Origin: an uncultured Parabacteroides sp.
Lineage (GTDB): Bacteria > Bacteroidota > Bacteroidia > Bacteroidales > Tannerellaceae
DNA: 38,960 nucleotides
NCBI GenBank assembly: GCA_949295065.1
Contig: CASFJQ010000024.1
Coordinates: 1-38,960 of the forward strand
Reading direction: 5' to 3'
Position numbers and translations under genes: made by a program. Below, in pieces: positions 14,323 through 23,190 of this stretch. Each line of letters starts with the position of its first letter. Position 1 is the first letter of the stretch. The notes under the pieces are model-generated. The model was given only the letters and a program-made list of their open reading frames with translations, did no database searches and was not told the origin of the DNA.

Positions 14323-16761
14323 ATGAAAGTATTGAAATTTGGCGGAACATCTGTTGGTTCTGTTGAGAGTATTTTGACAGTAAAAAAGATAGTAGAATCC
14401 ATAGAAGAACCTGTAATTGTTGTTGTATCGGCTTTAGGTGGAATCACTGATAAGTTGTTGAATACTTCTGCTTTGGCTGCTAAGGGTGATTTGGGTTATG
14501 AAAAGGAACTTTTGGAAATAGTTACCCGTCACCTTAATGTTATCGAAGGAGTGATTCCTGAACAGGAACAGCGTTTCGACGCTCAGAAAAAAGTCATGGC
14601 ATTATTGGATGAACTTGGAAATATCTTCAAAGGAGTTTATCTGATTAACGACCTTTCTGCAAAGACTTCGGATACGATTGTAAGTTACGGTGAAAGATTA
14701 TCATCATTGATTATCTCGTATGTGATAAAGGATGTATGTCTTTTCGATTCCCGTAAATTCATTAAAACCAGAAAACAGTTCAGCAAGCATATAGTGGATT
14801 TTGATGTTACCAACAGTTTGATAAAGGAAACATTCAATCCGCTGCCAAAGGTTTCTCTTGTTCCGGGATTTATTTCATCTAATGTTGAAAATGGTGAAGT
14901 TACTAACCTTGGAAGAGGTGGTTCGGATTATACTGCTTCAATCCTTGCTACTGCACTTGATGCTTCAATCCTGGAGATATGGACTGATGTGGATGGATTT
15001 ATGACTGCCGACCCTCGTGTTATCAGTACAGCTTACGTTATTGACCATCTGAGCTTTACTGAGGCTATGGAGTTGTGTAACTTCGGTGCTAAGGTTATAT
15101 ATCCGCCAACAATATATCCGGTTTATCATAAGAATATTCCGATAAGAATATTGAATACTTTCAATCCTGAAGCCAAAGGAACATACATCTCAAGAGAGAA
15201 AGTTGAAGATGGAAGAGCTATTATTAAAGGTATCTCTTCTATCAATGATACTTGTCTGATTACTGTTCAAGGTCTGGGTATGGTCGGTGTTATTGGTGTC
15301 AATTACAGAATATTCAAGACTCTTGCAGAAAATGGAATTAGCGTGTTTATGGTTTCTCAGGCAAGTTCGGAAAACAACACGACTTTTGCTGTCAGAAATG
15401 CTGACGCTGACTTGGCTGTGAAAGTTCTGGATGAAGAGTTTGCTCTGGAACGTGCTCAGGGTGATATGAATGATACAGTGGCAGAGAAGGACCTTGCCAC
15501 AGTTGCGATTGTCGGTGAGAACATGAAACGCACTCCTGGTATAGCAGGAAAATTGTTCGGTACATTGGGCAGGGCTGGTATCAGTGTGATAGCTTGTGCC
15601 CAGGGTGCTTCAGAAACTAATATATCATTTGTAATCAAACGTGAATATCTGCGTAAAGCTCTGAACTCAATACATGATTCCTTTTTCCTTTCTGAATACA
15701 AGGTGTTGAACTTGTTCATTGCCGGAATTGGTACTGTAGGAGGAAATTTGCTTGAACAGATTCGTCAGCAGCAGCCTAAGCTGATGGAGCAGAATGGGCT
15801 GAAATTGAAAATTGTCGGTGTTGCCAATTCCAAGAAAGGAATTTTCAGCAGAAGCGGAATTGACTTGAATACATATAAGGAGAACCTGAAGGAGAATGGT
15901 ATTGATTGCAATCCTGACATTCTTTGTGAGGAAATTCTGAAAATGAATATTTATAACTCTGTTTTTGTTGATTGTACGGCTAGTCCTGATGTTGCACGTT
16001 TGTATAAGAAATTGTTGAGCCGCAACGTATCTGTTGTTGCAGCAAACAAAGAGGCAGCATCTTCAGAGTATGAAAATTATATTTCGCTGAAAGAGACAGC
16101 GCGTCATCGAGGCGTAAAATTCCTGTTCGAGACAAATGTCGGTGCAGGTCTGCCTATTATCAACACAATGAATGATTTGATGAACAGTGGCGACCATATT
16201 CTTAAGCTGGAAGCTGTTCTTTCCGGAACATTGAATTATATATTCAATACTATCAGTGCCGATATTCCATTCAGCAAAGCTGTCCAGATGGCTAAGGAAG
16301 CAGGATATTCAGAGCCGGACCCACGCATTGATTTGAGCGGAAAGGACGTTTTGAGAAAGCTGGTTATTCTTGCTCGCGAAGCAGGATACAAGGTTGAGCA
16401 ACAGGATGTGAATATCAATCTGTTTATACCTGACCACCTTTTTACCGGAACATTGGATGAATTCTGGAAGAATATTCCGGAACTTGACGAAGGCTTCGAG
16501 AAAAAGAGAAAACAGCTTGAAGCAGAAAACAAGCGTTTGAGATTCGTCGCCAAGATGGATAATGGAGCTTGTGAGATTGGATTGCAGGAAGTTGACAGCC
16601 ATCATCCGTTCTATGAACTGGAAGGCAGTAATAACATTATCATGATTTCCACAGAGCGTTATCATGAATTCCCTATGATAATAAAAGGTTATGGAGCAGG
16701 AGCAGATGTTACGGCTGCCGGAGTTTTTGCTGATATAATATCTATTGCAAATATCCGGTAA
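14323..16761 (+). CDS. thrA: Bifunctional aspartokinase/homoserine dehydrogenase
   Basis: An 812-residue cytosolic enzyme catalysing the first and third steps from aspartate to threonine and methionine. The aspartokinase domain starts MKVLKFGGTSVGS and includes GRGGSDYTASILA and WTDVDGFMTADPRV. Two ACT-type regulatory segments (about 310-455; GVIGVNYRIFKTLAENGISV and PGIAGKLFGTLGRAGISVIA) are where threonine would feed back. The homoserine dehydrogenase half begins at about residue 463 with LNLFIAGIGTVGG (NAD(P) loop), then VVAANKEAAS and VLSGTLNYIFNTIS with the catalytic SEPDPRIDLSGKDVLRKLVIL. Length and order are normal. It heads an operon with the next two genes and is preceded by the candidate attenuator. 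Confidence 0.97.
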   Translation: MKVLKFGGTSVGSVESILTVKKIVESIEEPVIVVVSALGGITDKLLNTSALAAKGDLGYEKELLEIVTRHLNVIEGVIPEQEQRFDAQKKVMALLDELGNIFKGVYLINDLSAKTSDTIVSYGERLSSLIISYVIKDVCLFDSRKFIKTRKQFSKHIVDFDVTNSLIKETFNPLPKVSLVPGFISSNVENGEVTNLGRGGSDYTASILATALDASILEIWTDVDGFMTADPRVISTAYVIDHLSFTEAMELCNFGAKVIYPPTIYPVYHKNIPIRILNTFNPEAKGTYISREKVEDGRAIIKGISSINDTCLITVQGLGMVGVIGVNYRIFKTLAENGISVFMVSQASSENNTTFAVRNADADLAVKVLDEEFALERAQGDMNDTVAEKDLATVAIVGENMKRTPGIAGKLFGTLGRAGISVIACAQGASETNISFVIKREYLRKALNSIHDSFFLSEYKVLNLFIAGIGTVGGNLLEQIRQQQPKLMEQNGLKLKIVGVANSKKGIFSRSGIDLNTYKENLKENGIDCNPDILCEEILKMNIYNSVFVDCTASPDVARLYKKLLSRNVSVVAANKEAASSEYENYISLKETARHRGVKFLFETNVGAGLPIINTMNDLMNSGDHILKLEAVLSGTLNYIFNTISADIPFSKAVQMAKEAGYSEPDPRIDLSGKDVLRKLVILAREAGYKVEQQDVNINLFIPDHLFTGTLDEFWKNIPELDEGFEKKRKQLEAENKRLRFVAKMDNGACEIGLQEVDSHHPFYELEGSNNIIMISTERYHEFPMIIKGYGAGADVTAAGVFADIISIANIR

Positions 16762-16808
16762 AATCTTAATTAGTAACTATATAAAGTCAATAATATCCGA
16801 TGTTTTCT

Positions 16809-16892
16809 TAAAACTGAGTCTCAGTTTGTAAAAACTAAGTCTTAGTTCGTAAAAACTAAAGTTCAGTTTATAAAAACTAAATCTCAGTTTTA
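16809..16892. repeat. Array of four 21-base near-palindromic units
   Basis: Four units in exact 21-base register (starting 16809, 16830, 16851, 16872), each close to AAAACTAAGTCTTAGTTT, spaced by GTA, CGTA or TATA. The first is the perfect palindrome AAACTGAGTCTCAGTTT. It lies between thrA and the next gene, and a related array is at 26947-27029. Confidence 0.85.
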
Positions 16893-16977
16893 AGATAATG
16901 TCGTTATATTCTTACTTTTTTAAGGCACTTGTGAAACTAAATCAGGAACTTTAAACCTAAATAAAAGGAGGAATATT

Positions 16978-18183
16978 GTGAAACATCTTATAATTCTTGG
17001 AGACGGCATGGCAGATGAGCCACTCGATGTGTTGGGTGGAAAAACTCCGTTGCAGTATGCCTCAACTCCTAATTTAGACCAATTATCCAAGATGGGTGTA
17101 AACGGCTATTTGAAAACCGTTGAGGATGGTTTCCATCCTGGAAGCGAAGTGGCTAATATGGCTGTGCTTGGATATGATTTGCCTTCAGTTTATGAAGGAC
17201 GTGGCGTTTTGGAGGCAGCAAGTATAGGCGTTGACCTTCATCCCGGAGAAATAGCGATGAGGTGTAATTTGGTTTGTATCGAGGGCGATATTTTGAAGAA
17301 TCACTCTGCAGGCCATATATCAACCGAAGAAGCTGACGAACTTATAAAAACTTTGAATGAAGAGCTGGGCTCCGATATGGTGCATTTCTATACCGGAGTT
17401 TCCTATCGTCATTTGTTGGTGATAAAGTCCGGAAGTAAAGAGCTTGATTGCACTCCGCCTCATGATGTGCCTTTGCAGCCTTATCGTCCTTTGATGATAA
17501 AACCTGTGAATCCTTCTGCGGAAAAGACAGCCGCATTGCTGAATGATTTGATTTTTAAATCAATGGAAGTATTGGAAAATCATCCTGTAAATCTTAAGAG
17601 AGCTTCTCAGGGAAAGGACAAGGCTAATTGTATCTGGCCATGGTCGCCGGGTGTAAGACCTGCGATGAAGACTTTGGAGCAGCTTTATGGAATAGGAAAA
17701 TCATCGGTGATTTCTGCAGTTGACCTTATCCGTGGAATAGGAGTTTATGCCGGAATGAAAGTTATTACGGTCGAGGGTGCTACGGGATTGTATGACACAA
17801 ATTATGAAGGTAAAGTCGCTGCTGCGCTTGATGCCTTGAAAACAGATGATTTTGTGTATCTTCATATTGAGGCAAGCGACGAGGCTGGTCATGAAGGAAA
17901 CGTGAATTTGAAAATCAAAACAATTGAGAACCTTGACAGCCGGGTGGTTGGACCTGTGATGAAGGCTCTGTCTTCTTTTGGTGAAGATGTAGCAGTGGCT
18001 GTGTTGCCGGATCATCCTACACCTTGCGCAGTGCGAACTCATACAGCTAAGCCTGTTCCTTTTGTTTTCTACAAACCGGGCGAAACACCTGATGCGGTTG
18101 AAGTTTATGATGAATTTTCTGTTGCAGAAGGTAAATACGGAATATTGGAAAAAAATCAATTTATTAAAGAATTCTTGAAATGA
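16978..18183 (+). CDS. 2,3-BPG-independent phosphoglycerate mutase-like protein, proposed homoserine kinase
   Basis: A 401-residue member of the archaeal-type (ApgM) branch of the alkaline phosphatase superfamily. Metal-site motifs are visible: LGDGMAD (7-13), HPGSEVANMAVLGYD with the catalytic Ser, then HIEASDEAGHEG and LPDHPTPC near the C-terminus. The subgroup found in threonine operons has been proposed to phosphorylate homoserine, replacing the GHMP-type ThrB (TIGR02535). The position here, between thrA and thrC with no thrB, supports that. The start is GTG at 16978, fixed by a strong AAAGGAGG six bases upstream, rare in this window. Its TGA overlaps the ATG of thrC by four bases, indicating coupled translation. 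A glycolytic mutase role is the alternative. Confidence 0.85.
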   Translation: MKHLIILGDGMADEPLDVLGGKTPLQYASTPNLDQLSKMGVNGYLKTVEDGFHPGSEVANMAVLGYDLPSVYEGRGVLEAASIGVDLHPGEIAMRCNLVCIEGDILKNHSAGHISTEEADELIKTLNEELGSDMVHFYTGVSYRHLLVIKSGSKELDCTPPHDVPLQPYRPLMIKPVNPSAEKTAALLNDLIFKSMEVLENHPVNLKRASQGKDKANCIWPWSPGVRPAMKTLEQLYGIGKSSVISAVDLIRGIGVYAGMKVITVEGATGLYDTNYEGKVAAALDALKTDDFVYLHIEASDEAGHEGNVNLKIKTIENLDSRVVGPVMKALSSFGEDVAVAVLPDHPTPCAVRTHTAKPVPFVFYKPGETPDAVEVYDEFSVAEGKYGILEKNQFIKEFLK

Positions 18184-19484
18184 AATACTATAGTACAAAT
18201 CACAGTGCCGACATGGCATCTTTGGAATATGCCGTTGTCAAAGGTCTTGCTCCGGATAAAGGCTTGTTTATGCCTGAAAAAATAAATGTGATATCTCCGG
18301 ATGTAATTGCCAATATGAAGAATCTTTCGTTCAGCGAAATAGCCTGCCTGGTTGCAGAAAATTTATTTGGCGAGGATATTGAGAAAGATGTTTTGGACAA
18401 GATTGTTTGCGATACGTTGTCTTTTGATGTTCCGGCTGTTTCTGTAAAGGATAATATATATAGCCTTGAGTTGTTCCACGGTCCTACTTTGGCATTTAAG
18501 GATGTAGGAGCACGTTTTATGGCTCGTCTTTCCGGATATTTTACAAGAAAAGAGGGAATGGACAGAGTGAATGTCCTTGCTGCTACATCAGGCGATACAG
18601 GAAGCGCGGTGGCAAATGGTTTCCTTGATGTTCCGGGAGTTCATGTATATGTCCTTTATCCAAAAGGAAAAGTCAGCCCTATTCAGGAATGTCAGTTCAC
18701 TACATTAGGTAAAAACATCACAGCTTTGGAAATTGACGGAACATTCGATGACTGCCAGGCTTTGGTTAAAAGTGCTTTCCTTGATGAGGAATTGAATTCC
18801 GCGATGACACTTACTTCGGCTAATTCCATAAATGTGGTAAGACTGCTTCCTCAATCGTTTTATTATTTTTATGCTTATGCGCAGTTGGACAAACTGGGTA
18901 AGGCTGATAATTTGGTGTTCTGTGTTCCAAGTGGAAACTTTGGTAATATCACAGCCGGATTGTTTGCACAAAGAATGGGATTGCCGGTCAAGAGGTTTAT
19001 TGCAGCCAACAACCGCAATGATGTTTTTCTGGAATATCTTAATACCGGTAAGTATAATCCAAGACCTTCTGTAGCTACTATTGCAAATGCTATGGATGTT
19101 GGCGCACCAAGTAATTTTGCCAGAATATTGGATTTGTTTGGAGAGAATGCCTGGGAAAATATAAGAAAACAAATTAGCGGTTTCCGTTATACTGATGAGC
19201 AAATTGCTGACGCAATGCGAAGAGTCTATAAAGAAACAGGATATATTCTCGACCCTCATGGAGCTTGTGGATTTGCTGCTTTGGAGCAGTCAATAGAATC
19301 CGGAGAAACCGGAGTTTTCCTCGAAACAGCTCATCCTGCAAAATTCAAGGACACTGTTGATGGAATACTTGGTATAGATATTGAAATACCTGAAAAATTG
19401 CGTGCTTTCATGCGAGGAGAAAAGAAAAGCATAGAACTGCCGAAAGACTTTGATAATTTCAAGGCATTTTTGCTGGGAGAGTAA
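18180..19484 (+). CDS. thrC: Threonine synthase
   Basis: A 434-residue PLP enzyme converting O-phosphohomoserine to threonine, the last step of the pathway. It starts MKYYSTNHSADMASLEYAV and carries the PLP-lysine segment GPTLAFKDVGARFMA and ATSGDTGSAVANGF. VPSGNFGNITAGLFA and EYLNTGKYNPRPSVATIANAMDVGAPSNFAR are further family hallmarks, and the C-terminal substrate region ETAHPAKFKD is present. Full length. It overlaps the previous gene by ATGA and ends the operon before a strong bidirectional terminator. Confidence 0.96.
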   Translation: MKYYSTNHSADMASLEYAVVKGLAPDKGLFMPEKINVISPDVIANMKNLSFSEIACLVAENLFGEDIEKDVLDKIVCDTLSFDVPAVSVKDNIYSLELFHGPTLAFKDVGARFMARLSGYFTRKEGMDRVNVLAATSGDTGSAVANGFLDVPGVHVYVLYPKGKVSPIQECQFTTLGKNITALEIDGTFDDCQALVKSAFLDEELNSAMTLTSANSINVVRLLPQSFYYFYAYAQLDKLGKADNLVFCVPSGNFGNITAGLFAQRMGLPVKRFIAANNRNDVFLEYLNTGKYNPRPSVATIANAMDVGAPSNFARILDLFGENAWENIRKQISGFRYTDEQIADAMRRVYKETGYILDPHGACGFAALEQSIESGETGVFLETAHPAKFKDTVDGILGIDIEIPEKLRAFMRGEKKSIELPKDFDNFKAFLLGE

Positions 19485-19541
19485 TTTCTTCTTGTCAAAT
19501 TGTTGGATGAAAGTCTGGCTTTCAGAAATTGAATTATATAT

Positions 19542-19598
19542 AAAATGTCAAAACTGCCTATGCCTGTAAATTGGGAAAAGCAGTTTTGACATTTTTTG
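19542..19598. terminator. Bidirectional terminator between thrC and the EEP gene
   Basis: AAAATGTCAAAACTGC (19542-19557) and GCAGTTTTGACATTTT (19580-19595) make a perfect 16-base stem, with T-rich ends on both strands. It separates two convergent genes. Confidence 0.9.
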
Positions 19599-19601
19599 TT
19601 T

Positions 19602-20468
19602 TTAGAACTCTACTTTAACAACAACAGGGAAGTGGTCTGAAGGGAAATGACCATACTGCATATCATTCAAAACAGCATATTTCTCAACAGTTACATCTTT
19701 TGTTACCCAGATATAATCAATTCTGTTTTTCATCGGAGCGTCGAGTTTAAAGCTGCTGAACGTACCTTCTGTTCCATATCTTGGAGTTTCACATATTTCA
19801 TGAGAATCGGAAAGGAGTCCGTCCGCTGCAATTATTTTGATAGGCTCGTCAGTTGGGACAGCATTAAAGTCGCCGGTAACGAAAACAGTGGCTCCGCTAT
19901 CCGCAATTTCTTTTATCTTTTTCAGCAAAAGGTGAGAAGATTCACGTCGTGCCACTTTTCCCTGATGGTCGTAATGCACATTGAAGAAATAGAAAACATT
20001 TCCGCTTTCTTTATCTTTGAACTTTCCCCATGAGCAGATACGATTGCAGCATGTCGCATCCCAACCTTTTCCCGGAGTATTCGGTGTTTCTGAAAACCAG
20101 AAATCTCCTTTGTCGAGCACTTCAAATCTGTCTTTCTTATAGAAAATGGCAGAATGTTCGCCGGCATCTTCTCCGTCATCACGTCCGTGACCGATATAAG
20201 CATAATCTTTAAGTTCGAGAATGTTGTCCAGCTGATGTTTGAAACCTTCCTGAGTTCCGAATATATCGAAATCGTGATACTTGATTAAGCCTTGAACTTT
20301 CTTGATTCTGTGAGGCCATGCATCATCTCCGTCATTCGGATTGTCCTGTCTCAGGTTAAATGTCGCTACATTCATTTGAGTTTTGTTCTCACTGTTAGTC
20401 TCTGCATTTGCATTAAAGTTTGCTATAAGCATCAAAGCTGAGATAAGGAAAATGTACATTTTTTTCAT
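19602..20468 (-). CDS. Secreted endonuclease/exonuclease/phosphatase-family protein
   Basis: A 288-residue protein starting MKKMYIFLISALMLIANFN, a signal peptide, so it acts in the periplasm or outside. I chose the ATG at 20466-20468 because an upstream start would place extra residues before the signal sequence. All EEP motifs are visible: ATFNLR, FGTQE (metal Glu), NVHYDHQG, VTGDFNA, RIDYIWV and the C-terminal SDHFPVVV with the catalytic His. Members hydrolyse phosphodiester or phosphomonoester bonds in nucleic acids, lipids or inositol phosphates; the substrate here is unknown. It is transcribed alone, convergent with thrC. Confidence 0.85.
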   Translation of the reverse strand: MKKMYIFLISALMLIANFNANAETNSENKTQMNVATFNLRQDNPNDGDDAWPHRIKKVQGLIKYHDFDIFGTQEGFKHQLDNILELKDYAYIGHGRDDGEDAGEHSAIFYKKDRFEVLDKGDFWFSETPNTPGKGWDATCCNRICSWGKFKDKESGNVFYFFNVHYDHQGKVARRESSHLLLKKIKEIADSGATVFVTGDFNAVPTDEPIKIIAADGLLSDSHEICETPRYGTEGTFSSFKLDAPMKNRIDYIWVTKDVTVEKYAVLNDMQYGHFPSDHFPVVVKVEF

Positions 20469-20694
20469 GACTGAAAATATTATTTTATTGTTATTAGCGA
20501 GGCAAAGGAATATAAAAAACACAGATTATCTGTTTATATGTTATATCATTGTTGTTACATTTTTGTTTCAGTTTTTTATCAATTATATAAGTAAATGGAT
20601 AAATATGAGAATGAGAACATTGATTTGATACACATTTTTCCTGAATTGTAACATAATGTTCCAATTTTGAAACACTTATTATGCCGTATGGGGT

Positions 20695-20702
20695 TATATT
20701 TG
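20695..20702 (+). promoter_or_regulatory. -7 element for the AraC-type gene
   Basis: TATATTTG followed by CC matches the Bacteroidetes -7 box. No well-placed -33 TTTG was found. The transcript would start a few bases before the ATG at 20717. Confidence 0.4.
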
Positions 20703-20716
20703 CCTCTGTGTAATAT

Positions 20717-21106
20717 ATGGTGCTAAATACTATGACAAACCTGGATAATGAAATAAGGATAAACAAGCTTATCAGTAGTTTGCAGAACCTGATGGAATCG
20801 GAAAAACTATACTTACAACCAAAATTAAATCGGAAAGCATTAGCTGCAAAACTTAATACTAATGAACGTTATTTGGCTGATGCTATTCAGATAGTCATTG
20901 GTGTGACTGTTTCAGCTTTTATAAATAAATATCGCCTTAAACATTCTATGGATTTGTTGATTTCCAATCCGCTTATGAAAATAGAAGATGTGGCTATAGA
21001 ATCTGGTTTTACGTCGAGAGTTTCGTTTTTTCGTGTCTTTATACGTGAATACGGTTTTTCCCCAACTGATTTCAGATATAATTATTTTGAGGGGAAAAGG
21101 AAGTAA
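20717..21106 (+). CDS. Small AraC-family DNA-binding protein
   Basis: A 129-residue protein that is essentially only the AraC/XylS DNA-binding domain. The first helix-turn-helix is around LAAKLNTNERYLADAIQIVIGVTVSAFINKYRL, and the second is IEDVAIESGFTSRVSFFRVFIREYGFSPTDFR, the usual C-terminal signature. The effector-binding or sensor domain normally attached to this module is absent. In Bacteroidetes this C-terminal module is common on hybrid two-component and membrane regulators; here it stands alone. A second ATG at 20732 is an alternative start. Targets unknown; the next gene is convergent. Confidence 0.8.
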   Translation: MVLNTMTNLDNEIRINKLISSLQNLMESEKLYLQPKLNRKALAAKLNTNERYLADAIQIVIGVTVSAFINKYRLKHSMDLLISNPLMKIEDVAIESGFTSRVSFFRVFIREYGFSPTDFRYNYFEGKRK

Positions 21107-21136
21107 TAAGCAATTTGAATTATAGTATATTTCCTT

Positions 21137-21183
21137 AAAAAGCTGCCGATGTTTCCCGAAAAAAAACGTCGGCAGCTTTTTTT
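21137..21183. terminator. Bidirectional terminator between AraC-type gene and TonB receptor
   Basis: AAAAGCTGCCGATG pairs with CGTCGGCAGCTTTT; A and T tracts at the two ends allow it to work on both strands between convergent genes. Confidence 0.88.
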
Positions 21184-21202
21184 AAAGATAACGGATCTAA
21201 TT

Positions 21203-23062
21203 TTAGAAAGAAAAATCTATTCCGCCCATAACTACAGCCTTAGGCATTGGGAAACCGTCGTTGATGCTATATCTTGTAGCTGTCAGGTTTTCTCCTTTCA
21301 CAAATATAGTCAGGCCTTTCTCTTTTGAGCCGAAGCGATATGAAACTTTAGCATTGAGAAGCGCATAATCTTCTTTCTTTGTGCATTCTGCGTCTGTATA
21401 TAAATCCCAGATAGATTGCATATATACATCGAAAGTAAAACGTCCCGGCGAATAAGTTACACCGGTATATAGTTTATGTGCCGGAGCTCCATTTATAGGA
21501 TTGCTTTGGTGCAGATAACTGTAGTTCATATCAAAATCCAGATTCTCCAGAATCTGATATCTTGCTTCAAATTCCACTCCTTTATTCACGAATTCTCCCG
21601 TATTCATATTCAAAGGCAGTCTTCCTTCCTGAGGAACAGTCTTAATCATGTTCTTACCGTCAATATAGAATCCTGTCAATTCAGCGAACAATTTTCCATC
21701 CAAAAATGTCTGTCCTATTGAAAGCTCATAGTTAATCATACTTTCCGGTTTCAAATCAGGATTCTGTGGTGGAAACATATACATTTCCCGGATATTAGGG
21801 CTTCTGAATCCTTTACCGACTGATGCTTTGATTACGTTTCCTTCAAATGGACGGACTGTGATACCACCTTGTGGAACCCATTCGCCTCCGAACACACTGT
21901 TGTTCTCGTATCTTATACCGGCATTAAGGCTTATCATGTCCAGAAAGTCCTGTTGCATTACAACATATCCTGCTGTTTCGTTTACGTTTTTATCGACCAT
22001 TGGTTCGCCTTTCCACGCTTTTCCACCCCAGTTTTTGTAGTCCAGACCAAGTGTGAAGTTATTTCCGGGGAACAGACGGAATGACTGGTAAATCATCAAG
22101 CCTACGTTGTGGTCATCAGATATAAACTGATATTCCTGAGGCTCTTCGCCTGCATAATATCCGTCGTTAATGTCATGATGTCCCCAGTTGTAGAAAAGTC
22201 TCACCGCACCACTTGTTTTCTCAAAGTTGTTTTCAAAGGCGAGCGAGCTTGTTCCACGCAATATATCCATTATATTGTCATAGATTGGCTTGTCAATCAT
22301 ACCCGGATTCTGGTTCCATGATTTTGCAAGACTTAAGTTTCCTGTCGCTTTGTAATGCTCATTGAAGCGATAACCAAGATTCAGGAATCCGTTGGTGATA
22401 TGGAACTTTGAGTCCGGTCTGTGTCCGTCAGTCCTGTCGTGATTAATGGAAACAAAACTGCTGAAGTTGCCAATATTATATCCGTTGTTGATCATATACT
22501 TCTGTGTGTTATATGATCCATACATTATTCTTGCCTGAGTTCTTCGTCCTTCCTGCTGATGGCGGCGTGTAATAATATTCACAACTCCACCCATAGCGTT
22601 TGAACCATAAAGAAGTGAACCAGGACCACGGATTACTTCAACTTTGTCAACATCAGACGCAACATATGTATCCGGTAATGAATGTCCGAACAAACCTGCC
22701 CATTGAGGCTGTCCGTCGAAAAGAACCAACACCTTGTTTCCGCTACCGACACCACGAATATTTATTGTTCCTGCCGAACCTTCTGACACGCCGAATCCGG
22801 TGATACCTTTTTGAGTTACAAACAAACCCGGAACACGATGTGACAGAACAGGAAGAAGGGCGGATTCACTTGTCCTTTCGATTTCATCTCTTGTTATTAC
22901 TGATATAGACAAAGGAACACTGTTCCTGTTTACCTCTATTTTATTGGCAGAGATAACAACACCCTTCAAATTAATCAGACTATCTGCTTCAATTACATCA
23001 TTCTCGGCATATCCGCTTATGGCAAGCAGAGCAGTTGAAGCAAGTAGGAAAAATCTCTTCAT
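21203..23062 (-). CDS. TonB-dependent outer-membrane receptor
   Basis: A 619-residue receptor. Signal peptide MKRFFLLASTALLAISGYA, then a possible TonB-contact segment LKGVVISANK. The plug domain (about 45-165) contains LSHRVPGLFVTQKG, INIRGVGSGNKVLVLFDG and KVEVIRGPGSLLYGSNAMGGVVNIIT. The beta-barrel has KASVGKGFRSPNIREMYMFPPQNPDLKPESMINYELSIG pattern elements and ends in an aromatic residue (GGIDFSF). The size is that of BtuB/FepA-type receptors, with no carboxypeptidase-like N-terminal extension and no SusD partner, which argues for a small chelate (metal, cobalamin, metallophore) rather than a glycan. It lies directly downstream of a NikR-like regulator, with repeated boxes in the gap. 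Substrate inferred only from that context. Confidence 0.9.
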   Translation of the reverse strand: MKRFFLLASTALLAISGYAENDVIEADSLINLKGVVISANKIEVNRNSVPLSISVITRDEIERTSESALLPVLSHRVPGLFVTQKGITGFGVSEGSAGTINIRGVGSGNKVLVLFDGQPQWAGLFGHSLPDTYVASDVDKVEVIRGPGSLLYGSNAMGGVVNIITRRHQQEGRRTQARIMYGSYNTQKYMINNGYNIGNFSSFVSINHDRTDGHRPDSKFHITNGFLNLGYRFNEHYKATGNLSLAKSWNQNPGMIDKPIYDNIMDILRGTSSLAFENNFEKTSGAVRLFYNWGHHDINDGYYAGEEPQEYQFISDDHNVGLMIYQSFRLFPGNNFTLGLDYKNWGGKAWKGEPMVDKNVNETAGYVVMQQDFLDMISLNAGIRYENNSVFGGEWVPQGGITVRPFEGNVIKASVGKGFRSPNIREMYMFPPQNPDLKPESMINYELSIGQTFLDGKLFAELTGFYIDGKNMIKTVPQEGRLPLNMNTGEFVNKGVEFEARYQILENLDFDMNYSYLHQSNPINGAPAHKLYTGVTYSPGRFTFDVYMQSIWDLYTDAECTKKEDYALLNAKVSYRFGSKEKGLTIFVKGENLTATRYSINDGFPMPKAVVMGGIDFSF

Positions 23063-23095
23063 ATACTTCTTATTGATTAGCTGTAAATTTAAGGC

Positions 23096-23170
23096 AAAAG
23101 TAACACCTTTTTTATAATTTGTAGCACTATTTACGGAAAAAGTAACACGAAGATTAAGAAAAGTAACACC
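23096..23170. promoter_or_regulatory. Four phased 21-base boxes, candidate operator of the NikR-like protein
   Basis: AAAAGTAACAC occurs at 23096, 23138 and 23159. A degenerate copy (ATTTGTAGCACT) sits at 23117, in register. All four are spaced by 21 bases, two helical turns, so they would face the same side of the DNA. They lie in the 128-base gap upstream of the TonB receptor and downstream of the NikR-like gene, whose ribbon-helix-helix family binds repeated half sites. Binding by that protein is inferred. Confidence 0.55.
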
Positions 23171-23190
23171 AAAGTGGGATTATTTGCTGA

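Noticed and set aside
16809-16892. CRISPR-like array
   Set aside because: Units are 21 bases with three or four-base joints and no unique spacers; no cas genes are present.
17701-18219. Long open frame antisense to the phosphoglycerate-mutase-like gene (172 codons)
   Set aside because: Composition is Cys/His/Arg-rich without domain pattern, and the sense frame is a clear conserved enzyme.
18705-19259. Long open frame antisense to thrC (184 codons)
   Set aside because: No recognisable motif; fully inside a conserved gene on the other strand.
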